DNA from: Mucilaginibacter sp. UBA4741
GTDB lineage: Bacteria; Bacteroidota; Bacteroidia; Sphingobacteriales; Sphingobacteriaceae
Assembly (NCBI GenBank): GCA_002403905.1
Contig: DHIR01000197.1
Span: 9,699 to 33,946 of the forward strand
Reading direction: 5' to 3'
DNA: 24,248 nt
Shown in pieces: positions 1-7,886 of this stretch (within the stretch, counting starts at the first letter, position 1; each line of letters starts with the position of its first letter). The translations under genes were made by a program, and so were the position numbers. A model generated the notes under the pieces. The model worked only from the letters and a program-made list of their open reading frames with translations. It was not told the origin of the DNA and did no database searches.

Positions 1-662
1 ACCATATGCAGCCTGATCAACCGGTCCTTTTCATATTGCTGCTTTTCCTTGATCTTCTTTTTTTCTTTTAAAACGGTGTTTAGCTTAGAGATGCTATAGA
101 TGGTTATGATCAATAAGACTACGGCTAAAGCCTCGTATCGAAAAGTATTCAGTTTAGCCGCAACTTCATTCCAATAAGGGCCAAATATTTCTCCAAGCGT
201 TACATAGATTGTGCATACCAGGACGGAGGAGATACAGGCGATAGGGATGAACCATTTCGGCTTTAAGCGTAAAAGCCCGGAAGCCACGGAAGTATAACCC
301 CGTATAAAGGGCGTAATCCTGAACAAAAATACTGCCCACCAGCCGCCTTTAGTAACTTTTACCTCTAACCTGTCAAGTGTCGCAGTTGATAAAGGAATCC
401 ATTTCGGCTTATGCGCCATCAGGTAATTGCCGAAAAAATAAAACAGGAGGTACAAGGTCATCGTTCCTGTAAAATCTGCACTGATGATGGCCAGCAGGAC
501 TAAAGGAAAAAAAAGTATCCCTTTAAAGGACAAGTAACCGGCGAATAACATCAGCAACTCATTGGGTAAAGGAATAGGTACGCCTATTTCCTGCAAATAA
601 ATTAATAGAAATACGGCCAGATAACTATAGGCACTGATATATTGAACGATTTGTGGTGGCAT
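1..662 (-). CDS. DedA/SNARE-associated family membrane protein, C-terminus cut by the window edge
   Basis: The reading frame opens at an ATG on the minus strand at 662-660 and stays open to base 1, so about 220 residues are visible and the C-terminus is missing. Hydrophobic segments lie at about residues 10-24, 36-78, 107-120, 137-158 and 175-192. DedA hallmarks are present: an acidic residue followed by PIPLP near residues 25-33, and the FRITPFIRGYTSVASG motif at residues 114-129 with Arg115, Pro118, Arg121 and Gly129. A lysine-rich cytoplasmic tail begins near residue 194. DedA proteins sit in the inner membrane; family members have been linked to undecaprenyl-phosphate or other lipid translocation and to membrane homeostasis. 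The substrate here is unknown. The start lies 9 bases after the stop of the truncated DUF5686 frame, so the two are probably co-transcribed. The family call is confident, the exact role is not. Confidence 0.88.
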   Translation of the reverse strand, partial: MPPQIVQYISAYSYLAVFLLIYLQEIGVPIPLPNELLMLFAGYLSFKGILFFPLVLLAIISADFTGTMTLYLLFYFFGNYLMAHKPKWIPLSTATLDRLEVKVTKGGWWAVFLFRITPFIRGYTSVASGLLRLKPKWFIPIACISSVLVCTIYVTLGEIFGPYWNEVAAKLNTFRYEALAVVLLIITIYSISKLNTVLKEKKKIKEKQQYEKDRLIRLHM

Positions 663-671
663 GTTTATAGG

Positions 672-1094
672 TTAAAAATCAGGGCTAAAACTAAAACGAA
701 GGCCATAAGGAGTTGCTCCGGGATGATCGAGATAATTAAATCTGCGGATCACATCGATCCTTATTAATTTAAATATATTTCCTATACCGGCCCCTGCTTC
801 TATATAAGGCGTGCTGCCTAATGAATAGGTTCCCGATGAGCCATTTAAACTGACCGGAAATTGATATAAATTAGTGGTATAGTGCGGATTATTTTCATTG
901 CGCAGGCCCCAGTATAAAATTTTATGAGAAAAAAACTCCCTGAGTTTGAGATGGTACACTAATGGTATTTTATTTAGAAAAAAACCGCCAAAACTGTGCG
1001 TTATGTTTAACCCTACGTAATGATCGCTAACGAACTCTAAAAAGTTCATTATATTATAAGCATTAGGGTCATACAAGTAGGTTTGATTGGCTGG
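672..1094 (-). pseudogene. C-terminal remnant of a DUF5686-type outer membrane protein
   Basis: About 140 codons resemble the extreme C-terminus of the large DUF5686/carboxypeptidase-like regulatory domain proteins of Bacteroidota: the segments MNFLEFVSDHYVGLN, FFLNKIPL and YIEAGAGIGNIFKLIRID, and a closing aromatic residue typical of a beta-barrel strand. Full-length members usually exceed 800 residues and begin with a signal peptide; neither is present. The frame is closed upstream by TGA at 1097-1095. The family-like residues PANQTYLYDP start immediately after this stop, before any ATG, so the visible similarity is broken at the stop. A TTG at 1076 could serve as a start but would give no exported protein. 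I read this as the 3' end left by a deletion or rearrangement. A nonsense mutation alone is less likely because I see no family-like residues just beyond the stop. Family from memory of conserved motifs. Confidence 0.72.
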
Positions 1095-1444
1095 TCATTT
1101 ATGATTTAGTTCTATTGCACCCCTTAGTAATTCAGCAATTAAAGTGAATTGTTAGAAGCAAAAAGACCGTTGCGCATCTGTATTGTTAAATAAGTGTTTG
1201 AAACGTATAATTAAAATATATTGGCCCAAATATATATCCCAATTCTGTACCAATATTGAATTATTAGGGCTGGCCCATGTTTCGGCGTGGCGGGTTACCA
1301 CTTATAACAAAACAGGATTTAAGTGCCTGTTTGGACATGATCCTTCACTATAAATTTTAATAAGTACATTTAGCTATAATGGCAGCATCGCCCGATATGA
1401 TGCGGGCGGTGCTTGCCGTTATCAGCTATATAAAAAAGCCCCTG
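1095..1444. other. Gene-free gap of about 350 bases
   Basis: No convincing reading frame. It lies between the stop of the phosphoesterase gene and the broken DUF5686 frame, and it is where the missing upstream part of that gene would be. It contains a strong hairpin near the phosphoesterase stop (annotated separately) and a smaller one at 1310-1332 (AAACAGG, 9-base loop, CCTGTTT). The rest is AT-rich without a feature I can name. Confidence 0.5.
1381..1417 (-). terminator. Strong hairpin downstream of the phosphoesterase gene
   Basis: GCATCGCCCG (1385-1394) pairs with CGGGCGGTGC (1403-1412) with one G-T pair, around an 8-base loop. GGCA and TGCC flank it and extend the stem after a one-base bulge. 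It starts about 28 bases after the minus-strand stop at 1445. There is no T-run on the minus-strand side, so it is not a textbook intrinsic terminator; it may protect the mRNA 3' end or be a palindromic repeat. Confidence 0.4.
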
Positions 1445-3886
1445 CTAATCATCATCTTTCTTTTTCTTTTCTAAAATAACAAACGCGCTGCGCTTAGGCG
1501 CAGGCATTACCGCATTCTCGCCTTTTATCGCTTTCCAGATCACCTCGTTCATATCTCTGTCGGGTACTTTATCTTCATTGGCCAGGTTAAAAAACTCTGA
1601 TCGCTTGCTGCTTTCGTTAACCGCTACGTTGCGGTTTTCAATATTAACCTTTGCAGGTATTAACTGATAAGGGGTAAGCACAGGTTTATCTGTAAAACAT
1701 TCATAAAATGGTAATGCGGCAGCATCATACTGGCTCATTGGCGGCAGGCCCAAAATCAGTTCAATAGTACGCAGCATCCCCGATGTTGAATACATGCTAT
1801 GTATTACCGTATTGCGTTTTACATAAGGCCCGGCAACATATACCGGCGAACGGTGCGCATCGATATGATCGGGGCCGGCCTGCGCGTCATCCTCCAAAAT
1901 AAATACCACTGATTCTTTCCAGATAGGGCTTTGCGACAAATGCTCAACTATACGGCCCACGGCCAGATCATTGTCAGCAACGGAAGCTATAGGCGAATAC
2001 TCGCCGACCTTTTGGCCACTGGTATGATCCTGGCTTATGCGCAGCGTATTTAATTGCGGCACCGCGTGAATATTTAACAGCGAGTCAAAATCGCGTATCC
2101 AGGCATTGGCCCGTACCTGATCTTTGATCTTTAAATTGAAGCCGGGCGAGTAAGGACCCATGTGTCCCTGTAGCGACTTGAGTGAAGTTTTGCGGTACGA
2201 ACCGAACTCGCCGTAGCTGCGGTAAGTTATCCCCGCACGTTTACAATAATCCCAAATATATCCGTCATTAGCACCCGATGCCTGGCCGCCATAGGCAGGT
2301 CCGCGCGACGCGTAGTTTGTTGGCCATGTTTTCTCGATAATATCTGTTGCGTAAGCGCCCATGCTCCAGTTATGACCGTCCTCACTCACTTCGGCATCTA
2401 CATAAAAATTATCAAGCAATACAAACTGTTTAGCTAGTGCATGCTGGTTGGGTGTTATATTTTTACCGAAAATACATAGCGAACTATCACCATTCCCTTC
2501 GGGCATATCTCCCAATACCTGATCGTAAGTACGATTTTCTTTTATAATGTAAAAAACATACTTAATGGGCGACTTCTCATTGAGCTTGCGCGGTATTGGG
2601 TTGCCTGCTTCTCCATCAGCTTGTAAGGTTTTTTTTGTTGTAAAAGGTGTGTTGGCATACACCTGTTTTGTATAAAGTTTAAGCTGCTCGGGTTTTGGCG
2701 GGTCAATAAAAGACAGCGCCCCTTTAAATAAACCGCCAATATACTGTATCCTGCTTTTAGCGGTTAGACCCACATGTTCGCCTATATTATTATCTTTTAA
2801 AAATGGTTGGGGGCCCAGTGGGTTTGCTTTAGAGGTTAAGCCCTTGCCGTTAGCTACAATTATTTTACCGCCCAATGTTTTAACATTGGTTGGGTACCAG
2901 CCAACAGGTATAAAACCCTGGCTCTGGCTGTTTCCGGATTTTGACACATCAAAAACAGCCAGGCAATTATTGTCAGCATTGGCAATATAAAGCGTCTTTT
3001 CATCTACTGATAGTGCAAGCCCATTAGTGGTAGACCCTACCAATTTGGTTGGATACAAAGCAGTTGCCATTGTTTCTGTAAGCTTATTAGTTTTGGTATC
3101 AATTATAGAAACGGTATTGTCATTAGCATTAGCCACAAAAAGGCGGTCGCCCCTCTTATCCAGCAATAATTCGTTAGGATGACTGCCAGAATAAATAGTA
3201 GTGGTAATGGTGTTATTAAGCGTATTATAAACTGCTACCCCTTTACCTCCCCATAAAGAAATGTACAGCGTCTTTTCATCAGGCGATAAAACACAATCGT
3301 AAGCAATGGTTGATAGCTGCAGTTTGCTTAAAATAGTTTTGCTGCCCGGGTCAATAACATATAAAGAGCTGTCGCCTTTGGTAACGGCATATAGCCTTGA
3401 GTTATTTTTATTAGTAACCAGGCCTGTAGGGCAAATAATTTTCTTTGGCCAGGGCAGCCCCAATTTAATAGTATCTGCAATAGCTAATTTATTATGCTGT
3501 ATATGGAAGTCAAGCACCCAATTATCATAACCGCCCGATACATATAAATGATCTTCGTCATGGCTAAAGGCCAAACCGTACCAGGATTTCCTCAATACTT
3601 TTTCGTCCAAAACTTTTTCACTTTTAGGATCAATGAGTTGAACCGATTGTGTGCTTTGCCCATTATTGGTAACTGCCAGTAATTTGCCACTGCTGCTTAA
3701 TTGCATATTCAAAGGCAAATCACCCAAAGCCAGTTGCCGGCCTGCCGGGCTTAGCTTCCATCCGTTGGGCAAAAGTACCTGATCAGTGTTTGTGATCTTT
3801 CCCGGCACTTGTGCATCAGCGCGTAAAGTAATAAAAACCAAACCGGCTATATATAACAGCTTTAGTTGAAAAGTGATTCTTGACAT
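1445..3886 (-). CDS. Exported YncE-like beta-propeller fused to an alkaline-phosphatase-type phosphoesterase
   Basis: The protein has 813 residues. I start at ATG 3886 because it gives a clean signal peptide (hydrophobic residues 8-20, cleavage near ADA|Q at 25-26). The frame runs 82 codons further upstream into the next gene, with no protein-like character. Residues about 55-400 form a YVTN/YncE-type propeller with blade motifs such as LYVSGGYDNWV, LYAVTKGDSSLYVID, LFVANANDNTVSIID and LYIANADNNCLAVFD. Residues about 440-735 match the phosphoesterase family, with ENRTYDQVLG at 450-459, SEDGHNWSMG at 501-510 and the metal-site-like EDDAQAGPDHIDAHR at 665-679. This two-domain arrangement is common in Bacteroidota and usually annotated as YncE family/alkaline phosphatase family. 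It probably acts in the periplasm or at the cell surface on an unidentified phosphoester. It ends in a charged KKKKDDD tail. A 224-base gap separates it from the upstream kinase, so it may have its own promoter. Confidence 0.88.
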   Translation of the reverse strand: MSRITFQLKLLYIAGLVFITLRADAQVPGKITNTDQVLLPNGWKLSPAGRQLALGDLPLNMQLSSSGKLLAVTNNGQSTQSVQLIDPKSEKVLDEKVLRKSWYGLAFSHDEDHLYVSGGYDNWVLDFHIQHNKLAIADTIKLGLPWPKKIICPTGLVTNKNNSRLYAVTKGDSSLYVIDPGSKTILSKLQLSTIAYDCVLSPDEKTLYISLWGGKGVAVYNTLNNTITTTIYSGSHPNELLLDKRGDRLFVANANDNTVSIIDTKTNKLTETMATALYPTKLVGSTTNGLALSVDEKTLYIANADNNCLAVFDVSKSGNSQSQGFIPVGWYPTNVKTLGGKIIVANGKGLTSKANPLGPQPFLKDNNIGEHVGLTAKSRIQYIGGLFKGALSFIDPPKPEQLKLYTKQVYANTPFTTKKTLQADGEAGNPIPRKLNEKSPIKYVFYIIKENRTYDQVLGDMPEGNGDSSLCIFGKNITPNQHALAKQFVLLDNFYVDAEVSEDGHNWSMGAYATDIIEKTWPTNYASRGPAYGGQASGANDGYIWDYCKRAGITYRSYGEFGSYRKTSLKSLQGHMGPYSPGFNLKIKDQVRANAWIRDFDSLLNIHAVPQLNTLRISQDHTSGQKVGEYSPIASVADNDLAVGRIVEHLSQSPIWKESVVFILEDDAQAGPDHIDAHRSPVYVAGPYVKRNTVIHSMYSTSGMLRTIELILGLPPMSQYDAAALPFYECFTDKPVLTPYQLIPAKVNIENRNVAVNESSKRSEFFNLANEDKVPDRDMNEVIWKAIKGENAVMPAPKRSAFVILEKKKKDDD

Positions 3887-4110
3887 AGTTTTAGTTTTAA
3901 ATTTCTTGTTAAATGTTACGGCATCATTTTTACCGTTGTAAAAATGGCTTTTTATAAAATTGAAGTTTGCAATTTTTCCGTTACATAAGTATATCTGCAT
4001 CAATTGATGACACCAATACAAAAAACCCAGCTTATGAAAGAATTGGCGCAATGCTGATTGCTGATGACAAAACTGATGTAAAGCTGGCGATAGAAAAAAC
4101 GGGGAATTAA

Positions 4111-6360
4111 TTAAAATGGCAACGTAAACCAAAAGGTACTGCCCTTGCCTAACTGGCTAGCAACCCCTATTTGCCCGTCATGCTTTTTGATGATCTCGGC
4201 ACAGATGTAAAGCCCAAGCCCAAGGCCCGAACCTTGAATGCCATGTGTTTGAACGCGATAATACCTGTCAAATAAATGATCTAATTTATCTTGTGTAATG
4301 CCCGGCCCCTCATCTGTTACAGACACTTTGGCCATATTATTTATCTTTTCAATATACACCTTAATAATTTTTGTTTCCGGAGCATATTTAATGGCATTAT
4401 TTATAAAGTTGATGATCACCTGGTTCATCCGTTCAGCATCCGCGTAAACCTTTAGTTTCAGGTCTCCTTCGCTAACAATATCATACAAACCCTCTATGCG
4501 GATATAACCACAGCATTCCTCTATCATTTCTGATAGGACGAATTTTGTTTTGTTTAACTGTATTTGCCCTTCGTTAACCTTGGTGGCATTTAACAGATCC
4601 TCAATTAAAACAGTTACCTTATCTAAACTTTTGTTGGATTGAGCTATCAAATTTGGCAGCATTGTATGAGTAGGATTATCTTTCATACGACTTAAAAGCT
4701 GTAAAGATGCTTTCAACGTGGTTATCGGCGTTTTAAGCTCATGGCTGGCAATACTTATAAAATCATCCTTTTGCTGCTGTAATAATCGCAATTCATGAAT
4801 ATCGGTTGCAGTGCCAACCCATAGCAAAGTTTCGCCATCCTCATTGTTAATAGGCATAAGGCGGCTTAGGTGCCATCTGTAAATACCCTCGTCATTTTTA
4901 AGGCGTATTTGAAACTCGCCGCCATCAATGCTTTTTCTTATTTTTCTAAACTGTTCCAGTGTATAGTGCAAATCCTCGGGGTGGATTATTTTACGCCATC
5001 CCCATGTTTTAGTTTGCTCATTACTTAGCCCCGAATAATCATACCAGCGCTGGTTATAAAATGTAACCTCACCTGCAAACGTATTTGTCCAGGCTATTTG
5101 AGGGATGGTTTCCATCATATTTCTAAACTGGGTTTCGCTTTCGGCAAGCGCTTTTGTACGGTTTGCTACCCGTTCTTCCAATTCTTGGTTTAACAGTGTA
5201 AGGTCCTGGTTTATTACCCTAACTTTTTCTTCCTGCTTAATAAGCAGTTCTGTTTTTTCATTCAGCTCATCATTGGCTTGTCTTAGCTCATCCTGCTGTA
5301 CATTTAACTCGGCCGTTAATACAGCCAGGTCCTCCGCCCTCTTTTCCTTCTCTTCGTTTTGTATAACCAGCTCTTTATTAGCAATGATTAGCTCGGCGGC
5401 ACGGTTCTCCTTTTCTTCGTTTTGAAAAGCAAGCTCTATATTAGCTATCAACAGTTCTGCAGCACGGTTTTCCTTCTCCCCATTCTGGAAAGCAAGTTCA
5501 ACGTTAGCTATCAGCAATTCGGCCGCCCGGCTTTCTTTCTCGCCATTTTGAAAAACCAATTCATTATTAGCTATCGCCAATTCGGCAGCACGGTTCTCCT
5601 TTTCTTCGTTTTGAAAAGCAAGCTCAATGTTAGCTATCAATAGCTCGGCTGCACGGTTTTCTTTTTCGCCATTCTGGAAAGCAAGCTCTACATTAGCTAT
5701 CAGCAATTCGGCAGCACGGCTTTCTTTCTCGCCATTTTGAAAAACTAATTCATTATTAGCTATAACCAATTCGGCAGCACGGCTTTCTTTCTCGTTATTT
5801 TGAAAAACAAGCTCAATATTAGCGATAGCCAATTCGGCAGCACGGTTTTCTTTTTCTTTATTCTGAAAAGCTAGTTCTTTATTGGCAATTACCAATTCGG
5901 CAGCGCGATTAGTTTCGCCTACTTTTTGCAGCGCGAGTTCTACATTAGCCGTGACCAGTTCGGCAGCGCGATTTTTCTTTTCTTCGTTCTGGAACTCAAG
6001 TTCTTTATTGGCAACGGCTAATTCGGCGGCACGGCTTTTTTTCTCTTCGTTCTGGAAAGCAAGTTCCTTGTTAGCAATTGCTAATTCGGCGGCACGATTT
6101 TTTTTCTCCTCGTTTTGAAAAGCCAACTCTTTATTAGCTATTGCCAATTCGGCGGCGCGACTTTTTTTCTCACTATTTTGAAACGAAAGCTCCCGATTAG
6201 CTATAACTAATTCGGCAGCGCGGTTTTCTTTTTCGCGATTTTGAAACGCTAGTTCTTTATTGGCAATTGCCAATTCTGCAGCACGGTTTTCCCTCTCCTT
6301 GTTTTGAAAAGCAAGTTCTTTATTGGCTATTATCAACTGGTCTGCATTGCTTTTTTCCAT
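4111..6360 (-). CDS. Soluble PAS-histidine kinase with sixteen 21-residue coiled-coil repeats
   Basis: The protein has 749 residues, starting at ATG 6360 (MEKSNADQL). An upstream in-frame extension of 60 codons is rich in Cys and Ile and is not convincing. Residues 10-345 are 16 tandem units of exactly 21 residues, consensus IANKELAFQNEEKENRAAEL plus one residue. A non-repeat coiled coil follows at 346-411. A PAS domain (PAS_3-like) spans about 412-525. HisKA has the H-box FISIASHELKTP with His540, and HATPase_c has the N-box NQVIINFINNAIKY, DEGPGI and GLGLGLYI. No transmembrane segment or signal peptide is visible, so the kinase should be cytoplasmic. No response regulator lies nearby. Catalytic residues look intact. 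The repeat should form a long rod; whether it transmits signals, multimerises or binds a partner is unknown. The kinase core resembles that of the CheB-CheR kinase at 7887-11555. Confidence 0.93.
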   Translation of the reverse strand: MEKSNADQLIIANKELAFQNKERENRAAELAIANKELAFQNREKENRAAELVIANRELSFQNSEKKSRAAELAIANKELAFQNEEKKNRAAELAIANKELAFQNEEKKSRAAELAVANKELEFQNEEKKNRAAELVTANVELALQKVGETNRAAELVIANKELAFQNKEKENRAAELAIANIELVFQNNEKESRAAELVIANNELVFQNGEKESRAAELLIANVELAFQNGEKENRAAELLIANIELAFQNEEKENRAAELAIANNELVFQNGEKESRAAELLIANVELAFQNGEKENRAAELLIANIELAFQNEEKENRAAELIIANKELVIQNEEKEKRAEDLAVLTAELNVQQDELRQANDELNEKTELLIKQEEKVRVINQDLTLLNQELEERVANRTKALAESETQFRNMMETIPQIAWTNTFAGEVTFYNQRWYDYSGLSNEQTKTWGWRKIIHPEDLHYTLEQFRKIRKSIDGGEFQIRLKNDEGIYRWHLSRLMPINNEDGETLLWVGTATDIHELRLLQQQKDDFISIASHELKTPITTLKASLQLLSRMKDNPTHTMLPNLIAQSNKSLDKVTVLIEDLLNATKVNEGQIQLNKTKFVLSEMIEECCGYIRIEGLYDIVSEGDLKLKVYADAERMNQVIINFINNAIKYAPETKIIKVYIEKINNMAKVSVTDEGPGITQDKLDHLFDRYYRVQTHGIQGSGLGLGLYICAEIIKKHDGQIGVASQLGKGSTFWFTLPF
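5326..6333 (-). repeat. 63-bp tandem repeat, 16 in-frame copies encoding the kinase coiled coil
   Basis: Sixteen consecutive 63-bp units with no length change encode units of exactly three heptads, each containing ANxEL and ending in RAAEL (RAEDL in the last). Units 10-12 and 13-15 encode almost the same 63 residues (a single Val/Ala difference). At the DNA level these two 189-bp blocks (about 5580-5768 and 5391-5579) differ at roughly 20 sites, nearly all synonymous. Unit 7 (ANVELALQKVGETNRAAEL) is the most divergent. Confidence 0.95.
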
Positions 6361-6587
6361 ATATAGCTTACAAAAAGCAATGATTTTAATATAAAAGATG
6401 TGATTAATGAAATGGAGATATTCCTCCAGGGAATATTGGCGGTATATCATGTGACAACAACAGATAGCAGCTATTGTTTTAATTACTTTACAATTTATAT
6501 AATTAATGTTTCTACAGCTAAAAATGGCGATGATTATCAATTTATAACATTCCCTTTATTCTTTTTGGTGACACTGTTTTGCCCGTG

Positions 6588-6632
6588 TATACGCGGCGTA
6601 TATAGTGTATATGTTGTATATATACAATACAC
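6588..6632. promoter_or_regulatory. Cluster of palindromes between divergent genes (possible operator/promoter zone)
   Basis: The 338-base gap 6361-6698 separates the repeat kinase (minus) from the small gene at 6699 (plus). It contains TATACGC-G-GCGTATA at 6588-6602, and a perfect 14-base palindrome TTGTATATATACAA at 6614-6627 flanked by GTGTAT (6605-6610) and ATACAC (6627-6632). Such clustered palindromes in a divergent intergenic region are what a dimeric repressor site would look like, but the AT-rich one could also arise by chance. No clear promoter boxes can be assigned. I see nothing else in the gap. Confidence 0.4.
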
Positions 6633-6698
6633 TTACCAGATATAAAACGTGCATACGACAAATACATCACCATTAAAGCCTACCTTTACCACCCACGC

Positions 6699-7046
6699 AT
6701 GGAAGAAAGAAAATATTTAACAACCTGGAGAAGATACATACCGGTAATACGCTTGCATCTTAAAAGAAGCCTTACCTCAGAGCAAAGCTTTAAACTAAAC
6801 ATTACAGATTTTGAATCGGCCGGCGACCGCGGCAAATCGGGCTACACGTTTAACATCACTATGGAAAACGGCAAGGTAACCAACAACATCAGCGGATCAG
6901 CCGTAGCGCGCGATCTGTATGAAGCCCTAAAAACAGACGATCTGATCAAAGCCATGTTGCAAGATAAGGCTATAAAAATAAGCGTTGGCAAATCGTTTTT
7001 ATTAAGTATAAAAACAAGCCATATATCAGCTTATAAAGAAGTATAA
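6699..7046 (+). CDS. Small protein of unknown function, 115 residues
   Basis: I do not recognise this protein with certainty. It starts at ATG 6699 (MEERKYLTTWRRYIPVIRLH). The N-terminal 25 residues are basic (WRRYIPVIRLHLKRSL). A predicted beta-rich middle follows (SFKLNITDFESAGDRGKSGYTFNITMENGKVTNN), then a more helical part (AVARDLYEALKTDDLIKAML) and a last strand-like stretch (KAIKISVGKSFLLSIKTS). There is no signal peptide, transmembrane segment or cysteine, so it is probably a small cytoplasmic protein. It stands alone with its own intrinsic terminator 22 bases after the stop, and reads divergently from the repeat-bearing kinase. Codon usage resembles its neighbours. Similar short conserved proteins without a known role are common in Sphingobacteriaceae, but I cannot name a family. 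Confidence 0.7.
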   Translation: MEERKYLTTWRRYIPVIRLHLKRSLTSEQSFKLNITDFESAGDRGKSGYTFNITMENGKVTNNISGSAVARDLYEALKTDDLIKAMLQDKAIKISVGKSFLLSIKTSHISAYKEV

Positions 7047-7067
7047 CATTTAAAAAAAACAGGAATC

Positions 7068-7097
7068 AGCCGGCATGAAAAACATGTCGGCTTTTTT
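7068..7097 (+). terminator. Intrinsic terminator after the 115-residue gene
   Basis: AGCCGGCATG (7068-7077) pairs with CATGTCGGCT (7083-7092) with one G-T pair, around an AAAAA loop, followed by a six-T run. It lies 22 bases after the stop at 7046. Confidence 0.85.
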
Positions 7098-7121
7098 ATT
7101 GAAAAAAAACAGGCTAAGTTG

Positions 7122-7154
7122 TTGTGTTTTAGCATTTTATTATTTATATCTTTA
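7122..7154 (+). promoter_or_regulatory. Candidate Bacteroidota-type promoter for the SnoaL-like lipoprotein
   Basis: TTGTG at 7122-7126 and TATCTTTA at 7147-7154 (7 of 8 to TAnnTTTG counting the last base as a mismatch) are 20 bases apart, matching the Bacteroidota -33/-7 arrangement. The ATG follows 23 bases later, and the previous gene ends in a terminator, so a promoter is expected here. Confidence 0.45.
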
Positions 7155-7176
7155 TATAAACTAAACACACAACAAC

Positions 7177-7710
7177 ATGAAAAAAATTATCTTTGGTGCA
7201 GCCGCAGTTGCTGTACTTTTCCTTTCTGCCTGCAATAGTAAGACAGGAACAACTGCTAAAACAGACGACAGTACAGCTACCACCCTGGCCAAAAACAAAC
7301 AAACAGCTTTAAACTCTGATCTTGCCTTTAATAAAGGCGATATTGATGCAGCATATAAAGACTATGCAGCCGATTTTGTTGAATATGGCGATGGAACTTC
7401 AAAACCAAGGAAGAATATTGATTCACTAAAAATAGATAATAAAGCATTTTTGGTGGCATTCCCTGATGCTAAGGGCGAAAAACTGCATGCCGTTGCAGAA
7501 GGCGATACGGTAATGATAACCGGAGTTTGGACTGGTACTTTTAAAAAGGACTATAGAAAAATGAAAGCCACCGGCAAATCATTTAAAAGCCCTGATGTAG
7601 ATATCTTTACTTTTAATAAAGATGGCAAAATAACTTCGCATAGCAATATACAATCATATATTTTGGCATTGTACCAATTGGGCGTACCAATGCCTGCAAA
7701 GAAAAAATAA
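7177..7710 (+). CDS. Lipoprotein with a SnoaL-like (NTF2-fold) domain
   Basis: The protein has 177 residues. MKKIIFGAAAVAVLFLSAC is a clear lipoprotein signal with lipobox LSAC and lipidated Cys19, followed by a Thr/Ala/Lys-rich linker to about residue 40. Residues about 45-165 fit a SnoaL-like/ester cyclase type domain: a helical start (ALNSDLAFNKGDIDAAYKDY), then FVEYGDGTSKPRKNIDSL, then the sheet-forming TVMITGVWTGTF and VDIFTFNKDGKITSHSNI. The NTF2 fold offers a cone-shaped pocket; many exported Bacteroidota members have no known ligand. The protein is likely anchored in the inner or outer membrane facing the periplasm. It is monocistronic, with a candidate promoter upstream and a strong terminator downstream. 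Enzyme function is not claimed. Confidence 0.85.
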   Translation: MKKIIFGAAAVAVLFLSACNSKTGTTAKTDDSTATTLAKNKQTALNSDLAFNKGDIDAAYKDYAADFVEYGDGTSKPRKNIDSLKIDNKAFLVAFPDAKGEKLHAVAEGDTVMITGVWTGTFKKDYRKMKATGKSFKSPDVDIFTFNKDGKITSHSNIQSYILALYQLGVPMPAKKK

Positions 7711-7729
7711 GTTATTTTATATATCCTTA

Positions 7730-7766
7730 AAGGCAGATAAGTAACCAACTTATCTGCCTTTTTTAT
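7730..7766 (+). terminator. Intrinsic terminator after the SnoaL-like lipoprotein
   Basis: A perfect 13-base stem AAGGCAGATAAGT (7730-7742) and ACTTATCTGCCTT (7748-7760) surrounds a 5-base loop and is followed by a T-rich tail to 7766. It begins 20 bases after the stop. Confidence 0.9.
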
Positions 7767-7886
7767 TTCTTCTGCTGATTTAAGTTATTTAATAACCCTA
7801 TCTTTAAAACAAACATTTGCACAAATACGTTGTTGATTATTTATCGTACTTTTCTCTATCACTCAAAATTCTAATCCCAGGTTTTA

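Noticed and set aside
1261..1340. Possible small structured RNA or tRNA fragment (CGGGTTACCAC and a nearby hairpin)
   Set aside because: No cloverleaf can be drawn and only a 7-base stem is present; chance is likely.
3887..4132. 82-codon upstream extension of the phosphoesterase frame, overlapping the kinase end
   Set aside because: The internal ATG at 3886 gives a textbook signal peptide; the extension is rich in Cys, His and Phe with no protein-like pattern.
5105..6118. Open frames on the plus strand across the kinase repeat (Ser/Ala/Phe-rich)
   Set aside because: They arise because the repeated codons lack stops in the opposite frame; the minus frame has domains and motifs.
5326..6333. 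CRISPR-like array
   Set aside because: Units are contiguous, in frame and without spacers; they encode a coiled coil.
6361..6540. 60-codon upstream extension of the repeat kinase
   Set aside because: It is Ile/Cys-rich, shares no repeat and lies in AT-rich intergenic DNA; ATG 6360 directly precedes the repeats.
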